Below, in pieces: positions 23,776 through 32,215 of a stretch of 64,000 nucleotides of DNA; position 1 is the first letter of the stretch, and each line of letters starts with the position of its first letter. The notes beneath the pieces were generated by a model. That model had not been told where the DNA came from, made no database searches, and saw nothing but the letters and a program-made list of their open reading frames with translations. The stretch is taken from positions 3,782,001-3,846,000 of the forward strand of contig NZ_VFMM01000001.1 in assembly GCF_006715085.1 (NCBI RefSeq). The letters run 5' to 3'. A program made the translations under genes and the position numbers. This stretch comes from Kribbella jejuensis (GTDB lineage Bacteria; Actinomycetota; Actinomycetes; Propionibacteriales; Kribbellaceae).

Positions 23776-26241
23776 TCATGCGCTCGGGATCGGCGGCGGG
23801 CGGCTCGGGTCCCACTCGATCAGGTCGACCTCGGTCGCGACGGCACCGGCGTCCGCGGGAAGTCGTAACGTCTTCACCTCGTGCGGCCCGAACCTGGTCT
23901 CGATCGATCGGCCCAGGAACGGTACGTCGATGGTGACCTCGGCCGCCGTCCCCGCCGTCTCGTACGCGCGCAGGATCGTGGCGCCATCGTTGTCCTCGGC
24001 ACGCTTGAGGACCGCGACGACGATCTGATCGCTGCCGTTGACGCTCAGGTAGGACTCGGACGACGGCAGCGGTCCGTCGTGGAAGCACTCGATCAACGGG
24101 GTCGCCGGCTGATTCAGCTCGGCGGCGTGGCGGACCACAGCGGCCGCGCGCCAGTCTCCGGCGTGGGGGAGCAGTCGGTACGTGAAGCGCTGGATTCCCT
24201 GGTCGAGGTACTCGTACACGCCGTCGTCGTCCAGCCGTCGCGGATCGTGCCAGGCGTACACCGGCGACCGGACCGCGGTCATCGCCAGCACCGACCGCCC
24301 GTCGACCGTCCCGTCGACGGCGAACGAGTACTTGCCGTCGTTCAGCACGGCGACGCCGCCGTCGTTGCCGGAGACATCGACCCACGCGTGCGACGGGACC
24401 TCCTCGCGGTTCTGCTCGCGCACGAGCGACCCGTACGGAATCTCGTGCGTCGCGACCGCGTCGGTGACTGCGAACGGAAAGCACAGCTTGAGCGCCTTCA
24501 GTCGCTCACGCCAGTCCACTGTCACCCGGACCTCGACCGCGGCCGACTCGGCGTCGAGCACGAATTCCTCGACCAGGCGGGATTCGCCGTACGCCGACTC
24601 GACCCGGATCAGCTGCCGCACCGGGCCGTCCGCGAGCCGCCGGACCCGCTGGACCTTGAAGGCACCCTCCGTCTTCCACAGCGACCGCACCCCGTGGCTC
24701 CAGGTGTCGGTGTCGTCGTCGATCACCTGCGCGTGCGGAACCCCGGAGGCCAGCAGATTCGGACCGTCACCCGCGGCGAGCTTCTTCAGCCACCCGGTCC
24801 GCCGGTCGATCTCCGCGCGCACGATGCCGTTGTCCAGGGTCAGCCGGTCGTCGGCAGCGGCGCCGAGGTGGTACGACGCGTCACCGGGCCGCATCGTGAA
24901 CAGCTGGTACCCCAGTGGCGGAACGCTGGCCCGGAAGGCGATCCGGCGCCGCCCGTTCGCCGTCGCCGCGGACCGGACCTCCTGTACGTCGAGCTGCCGA
25001 CCGTCGAGGCCTTCGCGCAGCTCGATCGCGCCTCGCAGCGGGGCCGGGTACCCGAGCTCGAGCTCCACGGTCGTGGACACCGGCCACGCGTGCGGGTTGA
25101 ACACCGCGACCGGCACCATCGCGGACTCGGCCGGGATGTCGATCTGCCGTGCGATCGACTGGATCGAACGATTCGCCAGCCGGCCTGCGATCGACTTCGC
25201 CTCGCCCAGCTGGTCGCGGGCGTCGTCGTACGCCGGCTCGATCGCGGTACCCGCGGCGATGTCGTGGAACTGGTTGAACAGCACCTGCTTCCACGCGTGC
25301 CCGAGCTCGCCGGTCGCGTCCGGCATGCCGCTCACCGTCGACGCGATCGTGGACCACTTCTCGGCCGCGAGCAGCGCCTGCTCCGCCAGCCGGTTCTGTC
25401 GCTTCACGCCGGAGTGCGCCGCGTAGCAGCCGATCGCGTGTGGTTGCAGCTCGGTCGGGTGCACCGGCAGACCGTCGAAGGTGCGTGCCTCGTCGAAGAA
25501 CCGGCGCATGGTCGACGGGAACATCTCCGGGTACAGGTCGCGCTGGGCGAGCTGGTTGATCGACTCGATGTTCTCGATCGTCGGGCCGCCGCCGTGGTTG
25601 CCGACGCCGTAGAAGACCATCAGTGGTTCGGTGGTCACCGGCAACTGCTGGAGCGCCTTGGTGACGTGACCGGAGATCTCGCCGCCGGGTGAGCAGTACT
25701 CGTGCGGGATCCGGTAGGCGAGCACCTGCGAGCCGTCGGCCGACTCCCACCAGAACTTCTGGCCCGGCAGCTCCCGCTCGTGCGCCTGCGGTCGGAGAAA
25801 CGCATACGAGTCCAGACGCGCCTTGCTGAGCAGTTGGGGGAGGTTGGCGTTGTGGCCGAACGGGTCGACGTTGCACCCGACGGTCGCGATCACGCCGAGG
25901 TGCTCGGCCAGCCAGCGCTGCGAGTACAGCGCGTGCCGGGCGAACGCCTCACCGCCCGGGATGTTGCAGTCCGGCTCGACCCACCAGCCGCCGACGATCT
26001 CGAACCGGCCCTCGGCCACCCGCTTGCGGATCCGGTCGAACAGCCCCGGATCGTGTTCGGCGATCCAGCTGAAGTACGCGACCGAGTCGGCGGTGAAGAC
26101 GTAGTCCGGATACTCGTCCATCCGGTCGAGCGCGGACCGGAACGTCGCGCGCACTTCCTGATAGCCCTCCTGCCACTGCCAGAGCCACACTGCGTCGATA
26201 TGGGCGTTGCCGATCATGTGGAGCGGTCCACGGGGGGTCAT
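23776..26241 (-). CDS. Alpha-mannosidase (GH38)
   Basis: An 821-residue cytoplasmic alpha-mannosidase. The zinc site begins GNAHIDAVWLW (H14, D16), and the nucleophile is D126 in VGCNVDPFGHNANLPQ. A helical linker and C-terminal beta-sandwich domains follow as in GH38. Its start overlaps the SIS gene stop by 4 nt. Together with the GH2 enzyme encoded next, it would strip alpha- then beta-linked mannose from an imported glycan. Confidence 0.94.
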   Translation of the reverse strand: MTPRGPLHMIGNAHIDAVWLWQWQEGYQEVRATFRSALDRMDEYPDYVFTADSVAYFSWIAEHDPGLFDRIRKRVAEGRFEIVGGWWVEPDCNIPGGEAFARHALYSQRWLAEHLGVIATVGCNVDPFGHNANLPQLLSKARLDSYAFLRPQAHERELPGQKFWWESADGSQVLAYRIPHEYCSPGGEISGHVTKALQQLPVTTEPLMVFYGVGNHGGGPTIENIESINQLAQRDLYPEMFPSTMRRFFDEARTFDGLPVHPTELQPHAIGCYAAHSGVKRQNRLAEQALLAAEKWSTIASTVSGMPDATGELGHAWKQVLFNQFHDIAAGTAIEPAYDDARDQLGEAKSIAGRLANRSIQSIARQIDIPAESAMVPVAVFNPHAWPVSTTVELELGYPAPLRGAIELREGLDGRQLDVQEVRSAATANGRRRIAFRASVPPLGYQLFTMRPGDASYHLGAAADDRLTLDNGIVRAEIDRRTGWLKKLAAGDGPNLLASGVPHAQVIDDDTDTWSHGVRSLWKTEGAFKVQRVRRLADGPVRQLIRVESAYGESRLVEEFVLDAESAAVEVRVTVDWRERLKALKLCFPFAVTDAVATHEIPYGSLVREQNREEVPSHAWVDVSGNDGGVAVLNDGKYSFAVDGTVDGRSVLAMTAVRSPVYAWHDPRRLDDDGVYEYLDQGIQRFTYRLLPHAGDWRAAAVVRHAAELNQPATPLIECFHDGPLPSSESYLSVNGSDQIVVAVLKRAEDNDGATILRAYETAGTAAEVTIDVPFLGRSIETRFGPHEVKTLRLPADAGAVATEVDLIEWDPSRPPPIPSA

Positions 26242-26837
26242 GCAGGCTCCTGGGGGTCGGAGTCGGAGGCCCAGCGGTCGACGAGTTCGCTGACCAGGTG
26301 GAGGGCGAGAACGTGCATTTCCTGGATCCGGGCCGTCTCGTCGGCCGGTACGACGACCGCCAGGTCGGCGTCCGCCGCGAGGTCCTTGCCGCGCTGCGAG
26401 GTGAACGCGACGGTGCAGGCCCCGTTGGCCCGGGCCGCCGCGAGGCCTTTGACCACCGTAGGCGAGGTCCCGGACGTACTGAAACCGACGACCATGTCCT
26501 GCGGGCGCACCAGCGCGGTCACCTGCCGGGCGAACACGTCGTCGTAGGCGTAGTCGTTGGCGATGCAGCTGACCACGGCGGCGTCGCCGATCAGCGCGAC
26601 CGCGGGCAGTGGGCGGCGTTCGCGCAGGTAGCGGCCGATCAGCTCGCCGGCCAGATGCTGCGCGTCCGCTGCGGATCCGCCGTTGCCGAACGTGTAGAGC
26701 ACGCCGCCGGCGTCCAGGCGCCGGATGAGCTCGTCGGCCACCGCCTGGACCTCGGGCAGTTGGGCCCGCATCGCCGCGGCTACCTCCGAGTGCCGGTCGA
26801 GCTGACCGTCGAGGAGTCCCTGCAGGCGGGTGGTCAT
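26238..26837 (-). CDS. SIS-domain protein, GmhA (phosphoheptose isomerase)-like
   Basis: A 199-residue single-SIS-domain protein. The nucleotide/sugar-phosphate loop GNGGSAADAQHLAGELIGRY is at about 56-75, and FSTSGTSPTVVKGL at about 119-132, as in GmhA. Known GmhA enzymes isomerise sedoheptulose 7-phosphate. In sugar-catabolic operons such proteins may instead isomerise or sense other sugar phosphates. It overlaps both neighbours by 4 nt (ROK kinase before, alpha-mannosidase after). Confidence 0.85.
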   Translation of the reverse strand: MTTRLQGLLDGQLDRHSEVAAAMRAQLPEVQAVADELIRRLDAGGVLYTFGNGGSAADAQHLAGELIGRYLRERRPLPAVALIGDAAVVSCIANDYAYDDVFARQVTALVRPQDMVVGFSTSGTSPTVVKGLAAARANGACTVAFTSQRGKDLAADADLAVVVPADETARIQEMHVLALHLVSELVDRWASDSDPQEPA

Positions 26838-27841
26838 GATTCTCCCAGTCGTTCGTAGGCGATTGCGGCCGCGCCGAGCACGCCGACCGCCTCGCCGTGC
26901 CTGCTCAGGACGACGTCACAGGCCGCCGCGGCCGGCGGCATCGCTTGCCGCAGCGCCGCCTCGCGGACGGGGTCGAGCAGTTGCGCCCCGGCCCGGGTGA
27001 CGCCACCGCCGAGGACGACGAGCTCGGGTTCGCAGACGTTGATGATCACCGCGACCATTCGCCCGAGCATCGCGGTCGTCTCGTCCCAGACCGCCCGTGC
27101 GATCGGGTCGCCGGCGCGCGCGTGGTCCGCGACGTCCTTGGCGGTGATCGCCAGTCCGGCCAGGGTCGAGTCGGAACCTGCCACGGCCTCGGCGGCGCGG
27201 CGCGCGATCGACGTACCGGAGACGTAGGCCTCGGCGCAGCCGCGGGCGCCGCAGCCGCATTGCCGGCCTTGCCAGTCGACCACCACGTGGCCCAGCTCGC
27301 CGCCCTGCCGGGCGGCGCCCTGGAACAACTTGCCGGAGGCAACGATGCCGCCACCGAAGCCGGTGGACACGGTCAGGTAGACGAGGTTCTCGACACCCCA
27401 GCCGCTCCACCGGTACTCGCCGAGCGCGGCCGCGGTCGCGTCGTTCTCCACGTACGTCGGCAGGCCGAACCGCTCCGCGACGAGCGCACCGAGCGGCACC
27501 GCGTCCCAGCCGGGCAGGCCGGGCGGTCCGAGGATCACCCCGGTCGCCGGATCAAGCGGCCCGCCACAACCAACCCCAACCGCCGCCAACGGCACCTCGG
27601 CAGCTCCCCGGCTGGACCCGCCGGCCTCCACCGCGCCGGCGGACCCCCGGCCCGACCATCCGGCTTCGATGGCTGCCTGTTCGCCGAGGTCGAGCAGACG
27701 TTTGACGACCGCGGTCGGGCCTTCGCCGACCGCGGTCTCGATCTGGCAGTAGGACTGGATGGTGCCGTCACGGGCGACGACGCCGGCGGCGAGCTTGGTG
27801 CCGCCGACGTCGAGAGCGAGGACGGGCTGTTGCTGGGTCAC
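26834..27841 (-). CDS. ROK-family sugar kinase
   Basis: A 335-residue kinase of the ROK family (glucose, mannose, fructose or N-acetylmannosamine kinases). ATP motif LALDVGGTKLAAG, catalytic D134 in VENDATAAALGEYRWS, zinc-site residues H185, C195, C197 and C202 in GELGHVVVDWQGRQCGCGARGCAE. No HTH domain, so it is an enzyme rather than a repressor. GTG at 27841 follows AAAGG. A phosphorylated mannose or glucose product would suit the mannosidases encoded downstream. Confidence 0.9.
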   Translation of the reverse strand: MTQQQPVLALDVGGTKLAAGVVARDGTIQSYCQIETAVGEGPTAVVKRLLDLGEQAAIEAGWSGRGSAGAVEAGGSSRGAAEVPLAAVGVGCGGPLDPATGVILGPPGLPGWDAVPLGALVAERFGLPTYVENDATAAALGEYRWSGWGVENLVYLTVSTGFGGGIVASGKLFQGAARQGGELGHVVVDWQGRQCGCGARGCAEAYVSGTSIARRAAEAVAGSDSTLAGLAITAKDVADHARAGDPIARAVWDETTAMLGRMVAVIINVCEPELVVLGGGVTRAGAQLLDPVREAALRQAMPPAAAACDVVLSRHGEAVGVLGAAAIAYERLGES

Positions 27842-27843
27842 AC

Positions 27844-28674
27844 TCAACCTTTCTGCGCGGTCGTGGCCACGCCGTCCAGGATGTATCGCTGGCCGAAGGC
27901 GAACAGGACGATCATCGGCGCCACGGCGAGAACGCTGGCCGCGATGGCGATCTCCCACTCGTAGTGCCCCGACAGGGCGAAGGAGTCGATGATCTGCTTC
28001 AGGCCCCGCGGCATCGTGAAGTAGTCCGGGGTCTGCAGGTAGATCAGCGGTTTCAGCAGGTCCGACCAGCTCGCCTTGAACTCGAAGACGAACACGATCA
28101 CCAGGGCGGGCTTGCACAGCGGGAACGCGATCCGCCGGAACAGGCTGAAGTACCCGCAGCCGTCGACCCGGGCGGCCTCGAACAGCTCACGCGGGATGCC
28201 CAGGAAGAACTGCCGGAGCAGGAACACGTAGAACGCGGAACCGAACAGGTTCTGCGCCCACAGCGGGATCTGGGTGTCGATCATGCCGAGCTTGTTCCAG
28301 ATCAGGTAGACCGGGATCATCGTCACCGCGCCGGGCAGCATCATCGTCGACAGCAGGATGCCGAACGCGATGTTCCGGCCGCGGAAGCGGAAGTACGCGA
28401 AGCCGAACGCGACCAGCGCACTCGACAGCGTCACGGTCGCGGCGGCCATGAAGCCGACGGTCAGCGAGTTCAGCAGCCAGCGCAGCACCGGCGCGGCGTC
28501 CCAGACCTTGACGTAGTTCGACGGCTGGAAGATCTCGGGGATCAGCCGGTTGTCGAAGACCTGTGACCGCGGCTTCAGTGACGCGGACACGAGCCACACG
28601 AGCGGATACACGAAGGCGAGGGTCGCCAGCGCCAGCAAGACGAAGAACGGTAGACGTCTCCACGGAACGGTCAT
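27844..28674 (-). CDS. Carbohydrate ABC transporter permease (MalG type)
   Basis: A 276-residue inner-membrane permease with six predicted helices. The EAA loop that contacts the ATPase reads ELFEAARVDGCGYFSLFRRIAFPL. ATG at 28674 shares one base with the stop of the first permease gene (TGATG), so they are coupled. No ATPase gene lies in the cluster, so a shared MsiK-type ATPase encoded elsewhere must energise it, as is known for actinobacterial sugar importers. Confidence 0.93.
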   Translation of the reverse strand: MTVPWRRLPFFVLLALATLAFVYPLVWLVSASLKPRSQVFDNRLIPEIFQPSNYVKVWDAAPVLRWLLNSLTVGFMAAATVTLSSALVAFGFAYFRFRGRNIAFGILLSTMMLPGAVTMIPVYLIWNKLGMIDTQIPLWAQNLFGSAFYVFLLRQFFLGIPRELFEAARVDGCGYFSLFRRIAFPLCKPALVIVFVFEFKASWSDLLKPLIYLQTPDYFTMPRGLKQIIDSFALSGHYEWEIAIAASVLAVAPMIVLFAFGQRYILDGVATTAQKG

Positions 28675-29642
28675 CAGCGGTCCCCGTGGTAGTACACGTA
28701 ACGGTTGCCGATCCGGACCTGGATGAACGTGATCAGCATGATGATCACGAACAGCAGCCAGGCCATCGCCGACGCGAAGCCCATCTTGAAGAACTGGAAG
28801 GCGTTCTGGAACAGGTAGACCATGTAGACCAGCGACTCGTCCGAGGCGGTCGCCTTCTGCTGCGGGCCGTAGAACATCGTGTAGGCCTGGTCGAACATCT
28901 GCATGGCGGCGATCGTGTGCGTGATCACCGTGAAGAACAGCGCCCCGGAGATCATCGGCACGGTGATCCGGAAGAACCGGGTCACCGGACCGGCACCGTC
29001 CAGCTCGGCGGCCTCGTAGAGCTGCTTGGGTACGCCGTTGAGCGCGGCCAGGTAGATGATCACGGTGCCGCCGACGGTCCACAGGCTGACGATCGCGAGC
29101 GACGGTTTCAGCCAGTTCGGATCGGCGGTCCAGTTCGGTCCGTTGATGCCGAACCAGCCGAGCACCTTGTTGATCAGGCCCTGCTGGCCGTTGAGCAACA
29201 GCAGGAACATCGCGCCCGCGGCGACCGCGGGTGTCATCTCCGGCAGGTAGAAGGCGGTCCGGAAGAAGCCGCCGGCCTTGCCGACCCGCTGCAGCATCAT
29301 TGCCAGCGCCAGCGCGAAGATCGTGCCGAGCGGGACGAACATCGCGGCGTACACGAAGGTGTTGCTGAGCGACTTGAGCACCCGCGGGTCGTCGAACAGC
29401 TGGCGGTAGTTGTCCAGCCCGACCGCGTGCGGTGCCTGGATCATCTGGTAGTCGGTGAACGACAGCACCAGGCTGGCGATCATCGGTCCCGCGGTGAAGA
29501 CCACGAACCCGATCACCCACGGCGAGATGAACAGCCAACCGGCCCGGTCCTCCCGCTTCGCGAGCGGGCTGCGCTTCGGTCGCCGGCGGGGCGCGGGCTG
29601 GGTCTGCCCGCTCCCCGCCGAACGCTCGACGGTTGTCGTCAT
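28674..29642 (-). CDS. Carbohydrate ABC transporter permease (MalF type)
   Basis: A 322-residue permease. A basic cytoplasmic N-terminus (RRRPKRSPLAKRED) precedes six predicted helices. The EAA loop is QLYEAAELDGAGPVTRFFRITVPM. It begins 1 bp after the binding-protein gene ends and overlaps the second permease gene by one base. It forms the membrane channel with the MalG-type protein. Confidence 0.93.
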   Translation of the reverse strand: MTTTVERSAGSGQTQPAPRRRPKRSPLAKREDRAGWLFISPWVIGFVVFTAGPMIASLVLSFTDYQMIQAPHAVGLDNYRQLFDDPRVLKSLSNTFVYAAMFVPLGTIFALALAMMLQRVGKAGGFFRTAFYLPEMTPAVAAGAMFLLLLNGQQGLINKVLGWFGINGPNWTADPNWLKPSLAIVSLWTVGGTVIIYLAALNGVPKQLYEAAELDGAGPVTRFFRITVPMISGALFFTVITHTIAAMQMFDQAYTMFYGPQQKATASDESLVYMVYLFQNAFQFFKMGFASAMAWLLFVIIMLITFIQVRIGNRYVYYHGDR

Positions 29643-29643
29643 G

Positions 29644-31014
29644 TCAGCCCTGGCTGACCTTGTCGTAGGCGGCCTTGGCGTCCGCCTGCGCCTGGTCGAG
29701 CGCGGCCTGCGGGGTGGCGGAGCCGGCCAGGGCCTTGGCGACCGCGCTCTGCCAGGCCGCGTCGATCTCCGCGCCGGCCGGTGACGGGTTCAGCGGCTTC
29801 GCGGTCTCCAGCACGTCGTAGCAGTTCTTGATCGCCGCGTCGAAACCGGCATCGCCGGTGGGCTTCAGGTACTGCGCCTTGATCTCGTCGTCGGCCACCT
29901 TGTTGCCGGTGAACAGGCCGGTGAAGAAGGTCTTGTCCTTCGCGACGGTCTGCATCCGCGCCTCGGCCGCCTTGTGCCAGGTCGCGATCGAGGTCATCGT
30001 CTTGGCCCACTGGCAGGCGGCGTTCGGGTTCTTCGCGCCCTTCGGCACGACCCAGGCGGAGCCGCCGAGCATGCTGATCGGCTTGCCCTGCCGATCCGTG
30101 AACGGCGTCGACTGCAGCTGCAACCCGTTCGGCCGGGAGTCCAGGAGAACGTTCAGGTACCAGTTCTCGATCGGGAAGGCGGCCAGCTGGTCCTTGGTGA
30201 ACTGGTTCTTGGCGCCGAACAGGTCGAAGGTGTCGCGGAAGGTCTTGAAGTTCGCCCAACCACCCTGGTCGTTGATCAGCTTGATCGTGTATTGCAGGGC
30301 CTCGACGGCCTTCGGGTCGTTCAGGTTCGGCGCGCCGCCAGGCTTGACCAGCTCGGCGCCGTTGGCCATCGCCCAGAGCGGGAAGAACTCGGGCATCTTC
30401 GGGTCGAAGCCGATCCGCGCGGGCCGGCCGTTCTTCGCCTTGTAGAGCTTCTTCACGGTCTGCTCGAGCTTGTCCCAGTCGGCGGTCTGGATGTCGCTGA
30501 CCGCGACGCCCGCGGACTTCAGTGCCGGGACGCTGATCAGGTTGGTCGAGACGCCGTAGAACTCCGGGATGCCGTAGGTCTTGTCCTTCAGCTTGACCTC
30601 GTTCATCGCCGCTTCGCGATATTGTGTGGTATCGATTCCATTGTTCTTGATGCAGTCGTCCAGCGGCTGGATCGCGCCCTTGGCCGCATACGTGCCGACC
30701 AGCTTGCGGTCCATGTACACCACGTCCGGTGGGTTGCCGCTGGACACCGCGGTGAGGAACTGCTGGGCGTCGAAGTCGCCCTTGTTGTTCTGCACGGTGA
30801 CACCGGGGAAGGCGGTCTTGAACGCGGTGACGCGCGACTGGGCGACCTCGTCGTCACCGCCGAAACCCATCACCTTCAGGGTTCCGGTCGGGGTCGAGCC
30901 GGCCGAGCTCTGGTCGCTGCTTCCGCCGCCGGCGTCCTTCTTCCCGACCCCCGCGCAGGCGGTCAGGGCCAGCGCACCGGCCGCGAGCACCACGGGAAGG
31001 CGAAGGTGCTTCAT
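29644..31014 (-). CDS. Extracellular sugar-binding lipoprotein of the ABC importer
   Basis: A 456-residue solute-binding protein of the family-1 (MalE-like) class. A lipoprotein signal ends at LALTAC (C20). The body has KVMGFGGDDEVAQSRVTAFKTAFPGV and the conserved NGRPARIGFDPK...FPLWAMANG region. It is the first gene of the importer/mannosidase operon. A LacI-type operator lies 38-61 bp before the start, and a second partial site lies inside the gene (30627-30640). Probable ligand is a mannose-containing oligosaccharide, inferred from the enzymes encoded downstream. Confidence 0.93.
   Translation of the reverse strand: MKHLRLPVVLAAGALALTACAGVGKKDAGGGSSDQSSAGSTPTGTLKVMGFGGDDEVAQSRVTAFKTAFPGVTVQNNKGDFDAQQFLTAVSSGNPPDVVYMDRKLVGTYAAKGAIQPLDDCIKNNGIDTTQYREAAMNEVKLKDKTYGIPEFYGVSTNLISVPALKSAGVAVSDIQTADWDKLEQTVKKLYKAKNGRPARIGFDPKMPEFFPLWAMANGAELVKPGGAPNLNDPKAVEALQYTIKLINDQGGWANFKTFRDTFDLFGAKNQFTKDQLAAFPIENWYLNVLLDSRPNGLQLQSTPFTDRQGKPISMLGGSAWVVPKGAKNPNAACQWAKTMTSIATWHKAAEARMQTVAKDKTFFTGLFTGNKVADDEIKAQYLKPTGDAGFDAAIKNCYDVLETAKPLNPSPAGAEIDAAWQSAVAKALAGSATPQAALDQAQADAKAAYDKVSQG
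30627..30640. promoter_or_regulatory. Possible intragenic LacI half-consensus site
   Basis: TGGTATCGATTCCA inside the binding-protein gene differs by one base from the perfect palindrome at 35641-35654. It lies about 375 bp into the gene and could serve as a secondary site for looping or road-blocking, or be chance. Confidence 0.3.
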
Positions 31015-31051
31015 TGATTCTCCTCACGTCGACAGGGGGACGAGCGGCGGA

Positions 31052-31075
31052 AAATGTGGCATCGATGCCACATTT
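31052..31075. promoter_or_regulatory. LacI-family operator before the importer operon
   Basis: A perfect 24-bp palindrome centred on ATCGAT, with arms AAATGTGGCATC. It lies just upstream of the sugar-binding protein gene. The core TGGCATCGATGCCA shares TGG-x-ATCGAT-x-CCA with the site at 35641-35654. The central CG and length are typical of LacI-family operators. The LacI gene begins downstream in the same cluster. Confidence 0.88.
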
Positions 31076-31146
31076 CCGGATTGCACGAACCGTAAGTGCG
31101 CGGAGCACACCCCGTCAAGGCGTCGATGAACAGCCTGTGGACAACG

Positions 31147-32205
31147 TCAGCGAGGAGCCGGACCGGTCGACCCGCGGACGACGAGCCGCGCCGGCACCTT
31201 CACGATCCGGCGGCGCGGCGGGAGTTCGCCGCGGATCCGGGCGAGCAGCAGCCGGGCGCAACTGCGGCCCATCTCGACGGTGCTCTGGTCGACCGTGGTC
31301 AGGGCCGGCTGGACCAGCGACATCCACGGCACGTCGTCGTACGCGGCCAGGCTGAGCTGGCGCGGGATCTTGATCCTGCGGTCCTTCAGCTCGGCCAGGG
31401 CACCCTGCGCGAGCACGTTGTTCGCCGAGATGATCGCGGTGACGTGGTGGTCGTTCAGCAGCTTCCGGGTCGTCCGCCGGGCCGCGTCCGCGTCGAAGCT
31501 GGTGTAGGCGATCAGGTCCTCGTCCACCTCGAGGTCGTGCGCGGCGTGCGCAGCCCGGAAGCCGGCCAGCCGCCCGGCGCCCGTGGACCACTTGGTCTCG
31601 TCGATGAGCATCCCGATCCGGGTGTGGCCGAGCCCGATCAGATGCTCGGTCAGCTCCTCCGAACCGGTCTTGTTGTCGCTCAGCACGACATCGCTGTTCG
31701 ACCGTCCCAGCTCCCGGTCCGCGCAGACCACGTGCACGCCGTTGTCCTGCAGCACCTGCGGGCACTTCGCGGTCACCGGTGTCACGATCACGCCGGGCAC
31801 CCGCATCGCCAGCAACGTCTCGGCGGCCTGCAGCTCCTCGGCGGGGTCACCGTTGTCGTTGACGAGCACCATCTGGTACTCCGCCGCGCGCAGCTCCTCC
31901 TCGATGCCGGCCGCGAGGTCGGCGTAGAACGGGTTCCGCAGGTCCGAGATCAGCACGCCGATCGAGGTCGACGTCCGGCTGCGGAGGTTGCGCGCGTTGT
32001 GGTCGGTGACGTACCCGATCCGCTCCGCGGCCGCCCGGACCCGCGCCCGTACGGCAGGAGACGCGTACCCCCGGGTGTGCAGGGCCCGGGACACCGTCGA
32101 CGGTGACACCCCGGCCTCCCGGGCGACGTCCTGCACCGTGGGACGCCGTACCGGTTGCTGTGCCGGCTGTGACACTGCACGCGCGGCCTGCCCCCGGGGA
32201 CTCAT
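31147..32205 (-). CDS. LacI-family transcriptional repressor
   Basis: A 352-residue regulator. HTH at about 22-45 (TVQDVAREAGVSPSTVSRALHTRGYAS), hinge-region helix (NARNLRSRTS), then a periplasmic-binding-protein-like sensor (IGVLISDLRNPFYADLAAGIEEELR...). It is third in an operon behind the double MBL protein and the GH-D glycosidase, whose promoter carries one palindromic site. It should therefore repress its own operon and the importer operon until a sugar binds. ATG at 32205 is chosen over an upstream frame extension without a homologous N-terminus. Confidence 0.93.
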   Translation of the reverse strand: MSPRGQAARAVSQPAQQPVRRPTVQDVAREAGVSPSTVSRALHTRGYASPAVRARVRAAAERIGYVTDHNARNLRSRTSTSIGVLISDLRNPFYADLAAGIEEELRAAEYQMVLVNDNGDPAEELQAAETLLAMRVPGVIVTPVTAKCPQVLQDNGVHVVCADRELGRSNSDVVLSDNKTGSEELTEHLIGLGHTRIGMLIDETKWSTGAGRLAGFRAAHAAHDLEVDEDLIAYTSFDADAARRTTRKLLNDHHVTAIISANNVLAQGALAELKDRRIKIPRQLSLAAYDDVPWMSLVQPALTTVDQSTVEMGRSCARLLLARIRGELPPRRRIVKVPARLVVRGSTGPAPR

Positions 32206-32215
32206 GGTCCGAAGT